Of a stretch of 64,000 bases of DNA, positions 10,794 to 22,423 are shown one piece after another (position 1 is the stretch's first letter; each line of letters opens with the position of its first letter). The stretch comes from Tetradesmus obliquus. Its lineage: Eukaryota > Chlorophyta > Chlorophyceae > Sphaeropleales > Scenedesmaceae. The stretch spans positions 3,523,001 to 3,587,000 of the forward strand of contig CP126206.1 in the NCBI GenBank assembly GCA_030272155.1. The letters run 5' to 3'. The translations under genes were made by a program, and so were the position numbers. The notes under the pieces are model-generated. The model searched no databases, was not told the origin of the DNA, and saw nothing but the letters and a program-made list of their open reading frames with translations.

Positions 10794-12722
10794 ATGAACC
10801 GTCCTGCGAAACACAGCAAGGAGCTAGCGGGGGCGATCGCAGAGGACAGCAGGAGACAGGCCATAGATGATGCAAAGAAGCGGGCTGTGTCGCAGCATGC
10901 AGACTACGACACATTCAAGAAGCTGGTAGGTGACTGTTTTGTATCTTCGCGTCTCCAGAGCGTAAGCAGATGTCTGCAAAATGGTACAGTGCTGACTTGG
11001 TCAGCTGCTGCTGTGCAGGTGTCTGTTGCCCATTTGAAACCCCTGCACGCACCATCAGCAGGATCTCAAGGTGAGAAACGTTTTGGGTATGCTGGCTTGA
11101 CCATCTGCCACCCATGCATGTTGGACTGTGCCATGCTGAGCCAGCACACTGCAGTACTGGCCAGTGCCATGGCTACAGTGCCGCTGTAGCACCTTTCTCT
11201 TGCAGGAACAGCTGCATCTTGTGCGAACCATAACTATCCATCAAAACCACCAATTGGAAGCTATCAAAGCCATCTTGTGCCTGCTGCATGTGCTTGTCGG
11301 CACGGCCTCTCCTGCTGTCGAGCTTGCTACAACTCCCCTCAAGGCTTGGCTGCCTGTATGTGATATGCCTCACAGGCAACCTTTTGCCAGCATGGAAGAT
11401 GAACACAACCGCAGCAGCAGCAGGTGCAGCTGCAGCCGCAACAGCGCCAAGCACAGCAGCGCACAGCAACAGCGCAGCGCTTGCTACCCCTCCTGCCCCA
11501 AACAGCAAGAGCACTGCGGCGCAGCAGCACACGCCAGCACCGCAACAGCCCTGCGCACCAGCAACCCATAATCACAACACCACACCCTGCAGCAGCGGCG
11601 CTGACACCACCACCAGCAGCAACAGCAGCAGCAGCAGCAGCAGCAGTTTACCTCGAGCTACTGCTGGCAACTGCAACAGTGAGGTGCCGCGCAGCAGCCA
11701 CGAGTTTGCACGGGAGTGGAGAAGCAGCTGCAAGACAGCAGCAGACAAGTACAGGTATGCTTGCAGGACAGCATAACTAGGTAGCTGCAGTGCCAAACAG
11801 CCACGCACGTGCTGCTGCTGTAGCGCCGCAAGATGTTTCTTGGCGATCATCCTGCAAGCTGCTGCTGCTTGCAGGATTGTCATGGATGCTAGACATTGCA
11901 GCAGCAGCAGCAGCAGCAGCTTGCAGGATGGTCATGCTGCAATGCCAAACAGCTGCTGCTGTAGCGCCGCAAGATGCGTCTTGGCGACCATCCTAAAAGC
12001 AGCAGAAGCTTGCAGGATGGTTACCCATGTTAGAGTCCTGCAAGCAGCAGCAGCTTGCATGATTGTCACCCATGTTGGAGTCCTGCAAGCAGCAGCAGCT
12101 TGCAGGATGGTTACCCATGTTAAGAGTCCTGCAAGCAGCAGCAGCTGGCATAATTGTCACCCATGTTGGAGTCCTGCGAGCAAAGTGTTGGCAGCATAGC
12201 TGCAGTGCCAACAGCCACGGCTGTACTGCTTTAGCTCAGCAGCCATCAGTGCACTGTACCTTGCAATAGAGATGTACCAACATCACTATGCATCATCTGC
12301 TATTGCGCAGGTTGCCCGGCAGCATGCAGTACAATTTACCTCGCAGTACAGATGTGGCCACCATTACTATTCATCATCTGATATTCCGCAGGCTGCTGCA
12401 AGCGCTCCGCTGTTTCCCATGAAACCTACAAATGTCACAAGTGCTGTGTCACAACCTGCTGCTGTCATGCAGTCTGCTCAAGCGCTGTGGGTCTGTACAT
12501 TTAGGAAAGCTGTTCAGGGTGGAGATCAGCGGCGAGTTGTTGGGGCAGCTGCTGCTGGTGCTGCAGCAGCAGTGGCAGCAGCAGCAGCACATCGTCAACG
12601 GGCCTGAGGCGAGAGGCAGCAGCAACGCACAGGAAGAGCAGCAGCAGCAGCAGCAGCAGCAGGGTGCTTCGCTCCGGCCAGAGCAGCAGGAGGTGACCGC
12701 TGCCGCGGACCACAGCAGGCCA

Positions 12723-12755
<33 letters not shown>

Positions 12756-14180
12756 GCGCTGCATCAAGAGGCGCTGTTTGTTGTGCAGCTGCTCCACAGC
12801 CTGACAGGTGAGCCAATTGAACAGACGCAGATGCTGTGGTTTTTACACCTGCAGCCCGTCACAGCAGGTCATATTATTGCATAACTTTGATCTATATCCT
12901 AGCATGATCTCGTGCTGTGCTGTGGGTGCAGGGGCAGGGCGGTTTGAGCTGAGTGCGCGCTTGATCAGCAGCAAGGCCAAGCAGGCTGCAGGGCAGCTTT
13001 GCAAGGATCTGTGCTGGCTGCTGCTGCTGCTGCTGTTGCTATCTGCTGCGGCGCTACTGTGTGCAGGTGCTGGCCGCTTTGAGCTGAGTGCGCGCTTGAT
13101 CAGCAGCAAGGCCAAGCAGGCTGCGGGGCAGCTGTGCAAGGAGCTATGCTGATCGCTTCTGCTGCTTTTGCTGTCTGCTGCTGCTGCAGCTGCGGCGGCG
13201 CTGGTGTTTGCGACCCGCAGGGGCAAGAAGATACCAATGGGAGCTGAGCACGTGCTTGGTTTGATTACAATGACATGTCATCTTGCTGCTGCAACACTGC
13301 TTCGATCTAAATGCAGGCGCTGGCCGCTTTGAGCTCAGTACGCGCTTGATCAGCAGCAGTGAGAAGCGGGCTGGGGGGCAGCTCTGCAAGGAGCTGTGCT
13401 GACTGCTGCTGTCTGCTGCTGCTACTGCTGCTGCTACTGCTGCTGCTGCGGCCCTGCTGTGTGCAGGGGCAGGGCGCTTTGAGCTGAGTGCGCGTTTGAT
13501 CAGCAGCAAGGCCAAGCAGGCTGCAGGGCAGCTGTACAGCTTCAGAACCACCGTTGACACTCTGGCTGCTGCCTTGCATGACTGCAGGGGCTGGCCGCTT
13601 TGAGCTGTGTGCGCGCTTGGTCAGCAGCAAGGCAAAGCAGGCTGCAGGGCCAACTTTTGACAGGCGCTGTGCTGACTGCCTCTGCTGCTGCTGCTGCTGC
13701 TGCTGCAGCTGCGGCGGCGCTGCTGTTTGCAACCCGCAGGGGCAAGAGTAAACCAATGGGAGCTGAGCACGTGCTTGGTTTGAATAACAATAACATGTCA
13801 TCTTGCTGCTGCGACGCTGCTGTAATATGAATGCAGGGGCTGGTCGCTTTGAGCTGAGTGCGCGCTTGATCAGCAGCAAGGCCAAGCAGGCTGCGGGGCA
13901 GCTGTGCAAGGAGCTGGAGGCTACATTGGAGCAAGCAGCTCAGCTCAGCAGCAGCAGCAGCAGCAACGAGAAGAGCAGTGCAGCAGATTGCAATCAGCAA
14001 GAGGCACGCTCAGTTAGCGGTGAAGGGGTTGTTGAACAGCAGCAGCAGCAACAGCTGCAGCAGACAGCCGCACAGGCTTCAGCAGCAGGGAGTGGTGCTG
14101 TGGCAGTTACTGCTGGGCAGTGCCGCGAGGCGCTGCAGCAGCTGCAGCATGTGCGGCATAAGCTGTGCATCGCGTGTTGA
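10794..14180 (+). CDS. CCDC103: CCDC103/DNAAF19-like dynein-assembly factor
   Basis: Exons: 10794-10925, 11019-11070, an unresolved stretch 11206-11754, 12473-12807, 13837-14180 (TGA). The N-terminus (LAGAIAEDSRRQAIDDAKKR, then a YDTFKKLV/HLKPLH segment) matches the N-terminal helix of CCDC103. EFAREWRSSC matches its DFYRDWRRHL segment, LFRVEISGELLGQLLLVLQ its GLLGELLVAL region, and GRFELSARLISSKAKQ its C-terminal helical part. CCDC103 stabilises axonemal dynein arms, so the organism should make motile cilia (inference). Between 11206 and 11754 the frame must shift; only a 20-base gap (11356-11375) would reconcile it, too short for an intron, so one junction is missing or an indel is present. 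A Gln/Ala-rich insert is lineage-specific. The last exon has five truncated predecessors and two or three partial successors. Confidence 0.78.
11811..12185 (+). repeat. Intronic 55-60 bp tandem repeats in the CCDC103-like gene
   Basis: Units of CTTGCAGGATGGTTACCCAT type alternate with a sister unit containing ATTGTCACCCATGTTGGAG, four to five times between 12005 and 12183. A longer unit around TAGCGCCGCAAGATG occurs at 11820 and 11962. Many units contain TGCAG, but no exon similarity is visible. Confidence 0.8.
12932..13665 (+). repeat. Five upstream copies of the CCDC103-like terminal exon start
   Basis: Copies begin at 12932, 13067, 13317, 13467 and 13588; the complete exon begins at 13837. 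Each has a TGCAG acceptor in the same phase and encodes the FELSARLISSKAKQ segment, with changes in the third and fifth copies. None continues into the downstream coding part. Copies 2 and 3 run into an in-frame TGA shortly after the CKELC-encoding bases. Confidence 0.93.
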
Positions 14181-14284
14181 AGCAGCAGCAGCAGCAGCAG
14201 CGGTAGTAGCAGCAGCAGCAGCATGTGCGGCAGATTGTGCTGCGCAGGCCGGCGCAAGTACGACGCAGTTGGTAGTGGTTGAGG

Positions 14285-14545
14285 TTCCTGGTGAAGGGCA
14301 GCAGCAGCAGCAGCAGCAACAGCTCCAGGCAGCCACGCAGGCTTCAGCAGCGGGGGCTGGTGCTGTGGTAGTGACTGCGGAGCAGTGCAGGGAGGCTCTG
14401 CAGCAGCTGCAGCATGTGCGGCAGAAGCTCTGCATTGCACAGTAAAGCAGCAGCAGCAGTAGTAGCAGCAGCTGCAGCATGTGCGGCACAAGCTCTGCAT
14501 TGGGCAATGGACCAGCAGCAGCGGTAGCGGCGGCGGCACCATCTG
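14285..14545 (+). repeat. Copies of the CCDC103-like terminal exon end beyond the stop
   Basis: The coding end (QQLQHVRHKLCIA then stop at 14180) recurs at 14290-14445, with its own in-frame stop, and again in short form at 14468-14510. The middle copy keeps about 150 bp of Gln-rich coding similarity. Confidence 0.85.
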
Positions 14546-15299
14546 ATTGCAGCAGTTGCATCACGCATACAGCTCCAATGAACCACAATCTTGCGGTTGG
14601 CGTGGCGCATAGGTTTTCACTTCTTGGTTGAGTGGAGTGTGTAGTGTATTATATTGTAACTGTTTTAAAGCGTCTGCAAGTTACGGCCTGTGATCACTGC
14701 CTACACAACACATCCCAAGCCGTTTGGAACTTGCCCATGCTCAGCGTGAGTCACGCAGCAACACGCGGAAACTACTGACAGTTGTTAGTTGAGTAACTCA
14801 GTCGTCTTTATGTATCATACATGATGATCAGCACAGAGGACGTTCGTGATGAGTATCCCTTTGCCAGGCCTAGGACTTGCAGCGTGGTGCCACCGGCAGT
14901 GAGCTAGCCGAAGATAATTTCTCAATGAGCAATCCATAGGGCCTATCCCAGAGCTGTCACCTAAGAGACGCATCATTCACCTGTAGCAGCAGCAGCCGTA
15001 CAGCAGGCACCCCGTAGATGCACAGCAGTCAGGAGCCGTGGTGTGTTACACACAGCAGCGTCCACTGTAACAATGCATACTATGCACATCTGTACTTGTG
15101 CTGGTTGTTAGCAACACCTGACCATCAGGTAGGCACAGCCACTCCATCACAAGATATGATGTATGCTGTTCCTGCCATCACGAGGAGTCCTGTCTACGTA
15201 GACATACCCTGTGTTGCGCATAAATCATAGCAGTGCTAATCTAGTAGCCTATGATAGCACGTTCGCCAGGGCACCACAACATCACCCACACCCAGTGCA
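14546..15299. other. Intergenic region between two convergent genes
   Basis: Tail-to-tail spacer between the CCDC103-like gene and the S41 peptidase gene. It is lower in CAG repeats than its surroundings. I see no gene in it. Confidence 0.5.
14655..14659 (+). promoter_or_regulatory. Possible TGTAA polyadenylation signal
   Basis: TGTAA is the usual chlorophyte polyadenylation signal. This one is in an AT-richer stretch about 480 bp after the CCDC103-like stop. A five-base match alone is weak evidence. Confidence 0.25.
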
Positions 15300-15645
15300 G
15301 TGCACAGAACACCGCGTCCCAATCACCACCTACTGCAGCTGGCGCTGTTGGCAGCAGCCAGCTCCAGCACCAAATGCTGCTGCTGCCACATCGTTACTCA
15401 AACGCACAAAGCGCATTGCGCTGGTGGCACCACACACAATACCGCATTATGATGACACCGCATTATGGTAACGACTGAAACACCGCCTGCTGCTGCTAGC
15501 ACTGTCGGCCGGCAGCCAGCTCCAACACCAGCTGCTGCTGCTGCCTCAGCAACCTATGCAACTGCGCACAGAGCGGCGCACGTGGCGCAACACACACATC
15601 GCCGCCTGCTGCTGCTAGTGCTGTTGGCAGCAGCAAGCTGCCACC
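15300..15645 (-). repeat. Downstream copies of the S41 peptidase C-terminal coding end
   Basis: On the minus strand the Gln-rich end of the last exon (QLQHQ-type coding, stop at 15712) recurs at about 15310-15390, 15473-15545 and 15600-15642, beyond the stop codon. A TTGGCAGCAGC block on the plus strand marks most of the copies. Confidence 0.75.
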
Positions 15646-15711
15646 ATGTCTCCTGTATCAAATGCACACAGCACACCATACACACAACACCGCGCCACGT
15701 TAACAAACCAA

Positions 15712-18700
15712 TCACCGCCTGCTGCTGCTGGCGCTGTTGGCAGCAGCCAGCTCCAGCACCAGCTGCTGCTGCTGCCGCTGCTGCTGCGGCTGCCCCGCAT
15801 CAAGCCTGCACGCATCCAGCACTGCTGCTGCCTGCCCAGGTGCCGGCTGCGCCCCAAAATCTGGCGCTATCCCAAACCGGTCGATATCTGTGCCACGGGG
15901 TGTTAGGTATTTGCCGACTGTTATAACAAGGCCTGAGCTGTCGCTGAGTTCGTAGACTGACTGGATGAGGCCCTTGCCATAGGTGCGCTTGCCAACAAGC
16001 ACGCCCCTGCGTTATAAAAAAAGGTTGCGGGACGGGACAGCAGGGTCAGCATGGGACGTTGGGACAGCATGATCAGCATGGTAATAGGCAGCACGGATGA
16101 GGCCCTTGCCGTAGGTGCGCTTGCCAACAAGCACGCCCCTGTGTTTTGACCAAAAAAGGTTGCGGGACGGGACAGCAGGGTCAGCATGGGGCAGTCAGGA
16201 CAGCATAGTAATAATGTTTTCATGAGCCTCTCGTTGGTTCCCCCCCTATGAGCCTCTCGTTGGCTCCCCCCCTATGAGCCTCTCGTTGGCTCCTGACTGG
16301 GGTTCCCACTCCTCGATGAGTGGAGCATGTAATGTAATGTAATGTAATGTCATATACAGCACAAATGAGGCCCTGTCTGAAGATGCACTTGCCAACCAGC
16401 ACAGTCCTCCAGCTTCCAGCTGCACCCCTCCCCCTTCCCACGCGCCATTTCTTTTGTTCCAAACAACGACATCCTACTGGCTGGCCATACACAGCAATCA
16501 GGCGAACCTGACTGCCGAAGGCCTCCAGCTCCACCCCTCCCACACGCTATGCCCACCTGCAGTTGTCCTTCAGTGCGCCAGCCAGCATCTCCGGAGCGCT
16601 TGCAGTATGCTTGGCCACCAGTACACTCTGCAGCACTGCCCAACCCACAAGCTCACAACAACCAGCCAGCCCCAAACAACCAGCCAGCCCCACTGATACT
16701 CACCTGCAGTTGTCCTTCAGTGCGCCAGCCAGAATCTCCGGAGCGCTTGCAGTGTGCTCGTTCACAAGCACCGTCAGCAACACGGTCCAAACTACCACGC
16801 AACAGCACAAAAAGCCCATAACCCATGTTTCTCCCCCCTGCAGTTGTCCTTCAGTGCGCCAGCTAGAATCTCCACAGCGCTGGCAGTGTGCATGGTCGCC
16901 AGTACATTCTGCAGCACTGCCAACCCACATCCTAGAAGTTGAAAACAGCCAGCAGGCCCATTGACACGCACCTGCAATTGTCCTTCAGCGCGCCAGCTAG
17001 AATCTCAGACGCACTGGCAGTGTGCTCATTCACAAGCACCGTCAGCGGCAGCTGCGTTGCTGCAGCAGCGCCCGCGCGGGGCGGATCAGCTGCCATGGCC
17101 TTGCTTTGCGTGAGCACGATTGGCACCTGATCGGACAGGAACAGCCGAGCCACCTCCAGACCTTCTGACACCAGGCCGCCCCTGTTAGTGACAAAAAGAA
17201 TGACAGAAAATAAACAAATGACAGAACGAGTGCAGTGGCAGCAGGCGTGGGCAGGGCGTGTCAGACCTTCTGACACCAGGCCGCCCCTGTCAGTGACGAT
17301 GAAATGAACGGAACCAAGAGCAAAAGCAGCATCCACACAATGCAGGAACATGCGTGGGCGTTTGAGTCAGACGACCGGCACTTGTGTAGACAGGTTTTCG
17401 CGAGCCCTTGAAGGCGCAAAACCACTGTTGCTGCTGCTGCTGCTGGCGCAGGTCGAGCACCAGCTGCGCCGCGCCCTTTCATGCATTCCAGAATGTGACC
17501 TTCCAAGGTCAGTGTTTGCGTGTTTTAACTACAGTTTTAGGTTTAAAATTCAACCAAAAACATAGTTCAAATAGTGCACACCTGTTGTCGCGCAGGTCGA
17601 GCACGATCTCTGTCGCGCCCCGCTGTTGCAGCTGCTCCAGCGCTGCCGACACGTCACGCAGAGCACGCGCATTGAAGGACGCAAGGCGAATGGTGCCCAC
17701 CTGCAATAGCCAGAAAAATAATAGATTAGTTAAGTTGACAGTTTAAATTACATAAAAGCACGCCAGCCTGCACAGTCGAAAAAAGGCATGCAGCACATGT
17801 GACTGGCCAGAATTCAAAATTGACCAATCCTGTTTAAATCGTGTTTATACAGCACAGCCTCGCCCTCAAGGATGCCAGCCGGATGATGCCTTTTCCAACT
17901 TTCTGGTTTTTAGTAAGTAACTTTTTTTAGAGTAACTTTTCAGGCCCAATCAACAAGATAGCTATCTGAACTGTACGTCAGTAGCTTTAGCCAGTCGCAC
18001 AACACTCTGCCTTTTGCCCTGCCGCGTACCTCGCGGCCGCCTCCTCTTTCCTGCAAGCTACTTGTGACAGGCGATGCTAGGTAGCGCGCAGGGCGCTGCA
18101 CCGTGAGGTCGAGGCGCCGCCCGTCAGCCTTTCGCACCTGCACATCAAAACAGCAAACATGAACAAAGCATGCTGTAAAGTAACAATAAAATACAATCAA
18201 AAAACGAAATGCCTCATACGATCGTGCGAGCTGTCTGTCTGGCAGCAGATTGGGCGCTGCACTGCCAGGTCGAGGCACCGCCGAGGTCAGCCATGCGCAA
18301 ACCTGGTAGACCATGGTCAAACTTGGTCAACGCTCATGTTTGACCCACCGTGAGGTTGACTGCTGAGCTGGTGCTGCTGTCGTCTGGGCCTGCAATGAGT
18401 GTTGCTGCTTGGAAGGGGCTTGTACCTGACAGGTCAAGATCCGCAACCTGCAGCACATGACGACATAAAGAGCAGTTTTTTTTTGTATAATATGAAAAGC
18501 GATTATTGATGCCGAGCCAGCTGCCTGGAACAGAAAGATGCCTAATGACTTAAGGTAAGCATCGTGCAAATGCAACAACAGAAGAACGAGTGGTAACCAC
18601 AAGGCAGTAAGATACGCACTACACATGTCATAACACAGGTATAACACTTGAATGCCCCATTCCAACTCACCCGCAGCAGCTGGTCCCCCTGCTCCATGCC

Positions 18701-18813
18701 TGCCCTGTCTGCTTCTGATCCTTTTGACAGGCCCACCACCCACACGCCCCCGTTGGGGTCAGCAGCAGCAGCAGACTGAGGCAGCGCACGGCCCTGCAGG
18801 TGGGTAGCAATGT

Positions 18814-18857
<44 letters not shown>

Positions 18858-20998
18858 TAAGTGTAGTTTGGAGTGGGTGACAAAGGTATGTGCGCTGCAC
18901 AGGCCGTGACATCTCCTCATGCTTGCGCACTCTTCAAACAGGCTAGCATCACCACACACGTTTATGCCGTTTGAGTCCTAATATAAATAAAAATACACAA
19001 CAAGCTTGCAACTCACCGTCTTCTTGGTGTACTCCTCCGCCGTGCCGAGGTTCAAGCCCACGCCAGTCACGTCGTACTTCTTCATGCTCGCAAACTCCGC
19101 GGGTGGGATGAAACGGCAGTAGGGGTCCGCCACACCCTGCGCAAGCATCTCACGCACCACCCTGCGCAAGAAAATCGGGGTTTGCAGGTTGCAGTGCAGT
19201 AATAGCGTTTCGCACAAGGCTGAGCCGGTCTGCGGCCCTGTGCCAGCATCTCACGCACCACCCTGCGCAAGAATATTGGGGTTTTGCAGCAAAATCAGGG
19301 TAGGAGGTCAGCGAAGGCAAGGAAGCGGCAGTAGGGGTCAGCCACGCCCTGCGCAAGCATCTCACGCACAACCCTGCAGGGTTTAGCAGCACAACATGTT
19401 GTGTTTCATGTCGCTTACATCTGTCACCATTAGTACTCAGGGTACTTCACCTGAACAGGAGTGTGCAGTGCGTTGCAGTGCAGTGCAGGCTATCAGTGAG
19501 CAGAGACACCACTGAAGAACACGCAACAGGAGTACGGTTTGTGCCAAGAATTTCATGCACCACCCTGCAGACGTGTGCGGGGTGCGCGTTAGCACCACAG
19601 CGTAGTACAGTTTTGAAGATACATGCATCAAACACACCTGTGCACGCTGGATTGGTCCCTGTAGGTCAGGCTCACTGCCGAGTCGCGCAGCCAAGCCCAA
19701 TTTTCAAAATCAAAGCCGCTCTTGCGCGCATGCAACCCTATATGTGGCACCCATGGAAAAACAACAGAAAGGGGACACAATCTGGCCTCAAACCCCACCT
19801 GTGCACGCTGCCTTGGTCCCTGTAGGTCCTGCTGAGTGCCGCATCTCTCAGCAGGGACCACTTTTCGTGGTCAAAGCCGCTCTTGCGTGCATCCATGTAG
19901 CTGGTGTCAACCACCTCCCATACCTCCCTGATAAGGGCCTGAGCTGAGGCATCTGTGGCGGCCTGCAAGGCGGTGTAGGGTTCAGCAAGTGACACACCGG
20001 GTGCAGGATTTAGCAGCCAAAACACACAGGGTGTAGGATTCAGGATGTGAAGCGACTGGTGTGCACCACTTCCCACACCTTGGGAACACTTCCCACACCT
20101 CCCTGATCAGGGCTTGAGCAGAGGCATCTTTGGCGGCCTGCAGAATTGGGGCAGTTCAGAAGCCAGACGATGGTGTAATGAACATGAGCGCGCTCATGTA
20201 TCAGATGCCGCAATCTAAATTAAGCACGGAAGAGCATAGTCTCAAGCAAGCTAGCGAGCTTCTGATGCGTACGACTTGCAACTTGCAACTAGATGCCGCT
20301 ACTGGCACCATGCACATGTCTGCTGTGCGCAGCTCTGCTTGATGCCTGAAAGGCTGTCATCAGCATGCTCATCTTCGTTGATGTCTTCTGATCTGGATAT
20401 CCATAATGCGCCCTGCAATTCACCTGCTCGCTGCTGGCTGTCTCTTATGTGTTACAGTGTATTATAACAGTGGTTTACTACTCTGTTTCTTACTGTGTTA
20501 TAACCCGCATCTCACCTGCTCACTGCTGGCCGCGCCGCGTCGATCATGTGCACCCCGCTGCTGACTGCCCCAAAAGCCCTGTCGACCTGAGCCTCCAGCT
20601 GCGTCGCAACATTCGGTTCCCTTGTAATGCATAGCTTCTTATGTTGTATGGTGAGTTATAACAGTAATCTGCTACTGTTTGTTATAACCTGCATCTCACC
20701 TGCTCACTGCTCGCCTGTGCAGCGTCGATCATGTGCACCCCGCTGCTGACTGCGCCAAAAGCCCTGTCGACCTGAGCCTCCAGCTGCCTCACAACCTCCA
20801 GCATACCATCCTCTACCCTGCTGCCTACACTAAACAGCAGCTGGCCATGCTGCTGCTGCTGCTGATCCGGCGCTGCTGCTGCTGCTGCTGCCAGAGCACC
20901 AGCGTCACTGCTGCTGCTTGTGAGGAAGAATGCCCGGCTGCTCGCTACTTGCTGCTGCTGCTGTGGCAGCTGCAGCAGGAGCTGTGTGCCTTGTAGCG

Positions 20999-21033
<35 letters not shown>

Positions 21034-22129
21034 GCTGCGCGTGCTGCTGCATTGCCAGGGGCGGAGAGGCACAGTGACAGCACAAGTGCTGACACGGCTG
21101 CTAGCGTTGCTGCCTGCTGCAGTATGCCTGCAAGCAGCACACAATGAAATGCATACCCACAAACACATGTTACAATGGTGATGTGCATGGTGTGGTCTGC
21201 CGATGTCAACGCTGCAGTTGTTGCAATAACTGCTGCAATGTTTGCTGCTATGCAAGCGCGATGCATGCTGGGCCCAGTGCATACCATGACAGCAGCACAG
21301 TACACAGACATGCACACATGCACAGCAAAGGCACGAAGCTACTGCACGTCACTGACATGCTTGGACAGCAACAGCCAGCAGCGAGATGTTTATCTGACAG
21401 GCCGTCAAACAAGCAGTAGTGGCAATGACATATCAGCAACACATGTTATCAGGTGGCAGGCCAGCAGGATCTATCAAGATGTTAGCACACCTGCAAGACT
21501 AAGCTCCCTTCTGCTGCTGCTGCTGCTGCTATTCATGCTGCTGCTGCTGCCTGACACAGATCCCTCAACATGACCATCCCCTGTCAATGGCGTGCCAAGC
21601 AGCTGCTGCTGCTGACTGATTGTCTCACGCGCAACGTGCCCTTGCTGCTGCTGCTGCTGCTGCTGTTGTGCGTTGGCAGTTTCAGCTGCATCAGCACCTG
21701 GCAGATGCCTGCTAGCCTGCACAGCAGTGACACAAAACGCAGAGCTGTGAAAATTCAAGCCACGGAAGCAGCCATTCGCAGGGGAGGGTGTAGCAGCAGC
21801 AGCAGTACAGAGCACCAGCCACTGCAGGTGTGCAGCTCTGGCTTGGCATTGGCGAGTGCAGCTGCCTCACTCACCTGTTCCCGCAAGGCATCTGAATTTC
21901 CTTGGCTGCGACCTTGCAGCTGCCTGCACGTGCGCAGGGCTGGTCTGCTGCGTGGGCTGCTGCAGAGCGCCAAAGTTTGCCCAGCAACTGGCCTCGTCAG
22001 CAGCCTGCTTTGCGCGTGCAGACCGCAGCCGTGCTGCTGCATGCAGCTGATCTGACGCATCGAGCTGGCGCTGCTGCTGCCGAGGTTTGCTGTGAGCGAG
22101 CAGACAGACAGCGGGTGGAGCCAACCCAC
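15712..22129 (-). CDS. CTPA: Plastid S41 C-terminal processing peptidase (D1-protease family), 11 exons, 723 aa
   Basis: Exons (descending): 22129-21875, 21716-21491, 21127-20700, 19962-19799, 19161-19017, 18793-18671, 18447-18349, 18137-18030, 17700-17582, 17181-16972, 16006-15712; phases close at 723 aa. The first 85 residues are Ser/Arg-rich, like a chloroplast transit peptide. Near residues 161-190 a hydrophobic stretch ends at an A-x-A site, like a thylakoid transfer signal, so a lumenal location is likely. Next come the REVWEVVDTSYMD helix, a GVGLNLGT/GVWVVGLSKGSEADRAGM PDZ region and LDLRDNRGGL. The catalytic Ser is in HTASASEILAGALKD (about residue 612) and Lys in TYGKGLIQSV (about 637), 25 apart as in CtpA and Prc. 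Family members mature photosystem II D1 protein; this could be a paralogue with another substrate. It shares a 294-bp divergent 5' region with the SNARE gene. Confidence 0.9.
16078..16420 (-). repeat. Upstream copies of the last S41 exon start (active-site Lys exon)
   Basis: A near-identical copy of the VLVGKRTYGKGLI coding start lies at 16090-16140 and a diverged one at 16363-16412, both upstream in sense of the complete exon (starts 16006). The intron tail (GGTTGCGGGACGGGACAGCA on the plus strand) is duplicated too, at 16022 and 16156. Confidence 0.85.
16214..16292. repeat. 27-bp minisatellite, three copies
   Basis: Unit contains ATGAGCCTCTCGTTGG followed by a C-rich run, repeated about three times in an S41-gene intron. 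Confidence 0.85.
16557..16935 (-). repeat. Three downstream copies of the catalytic-serine exon end
   Basis: Minus-strand copies at about 16557-16625, 16702-16780 and 16848-16910 encode HTASAPE or HTASAVE followed by LAGALKDNC, where the genuine exon (17181-16972) has HTASASE. The copies at 16557 and 16702 end in usable GTGGGC or GTGAGT donors; the third ends in GGGGG and lacks one. Confidence 0.88.
17245..20620 (-). repeat. Other exon-fragment copies in S41 introns
   Basis: Exon-start copies, upstream in sense: 17255-17300 (GGLVSEGL), 18250-18290 (RRLDLTVQ), 19235-19275, 19345-19380 and 19545-19575 (VVREMLAQ), 20085-20143 (ASAQALI). Exon-end copies, downstream in sense: 17440-17490 (VLDLR), 19637-19727 (LTYRDQ), 20509-20610 and 20418-20445 (DAAQASSEQ). 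The polarity is the same throughout. Confidence 0.8.
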
Positions 22130-22423
22130 GCAAGGCAGTTTGTCGGTTCAGCACCGGATCTTCTCTTGCTCAACGTGTGCTATTTCAAACTAGAAGACCG
22201 TTAACATAGCTGAGGCACTCACGCCCATAGTGAGGAGCAAGGGCTTGAGGTGCGTCGAAGCTTGAACGTCATGTTACTGCAGGAACTTGCACGCAGGCGG
22301 AGAGTTTCGCACGCGAAGACAGCAGCCTCCGAGTGGCAACGATCACAACGCATTACACCTTGCTGCTGGGCAGAACGTGAACAAGGCATCGAAGGCACCT
22401 ACGCGGCATCACCACCTGCTTAC
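22130..22423. promoter_or_regulatory. Short divergent 5' region of S41 peptidase and R-SNARE genes
   Basis: 294 bp separate the two proposed start codons, which point away from each other. It must contain both 5' UTRs and promoters. I see no clear TATA box on either strand. Confidence 0.55.

Noticed and set aside
10612..10914. Minus-strand ORF upstream of the CCDC103-like gene
   Set aside because: Part of it looks protein-like, but it overlaps the first CCDC103 exon antisense and matches no family I know; noted only as intergenic content.
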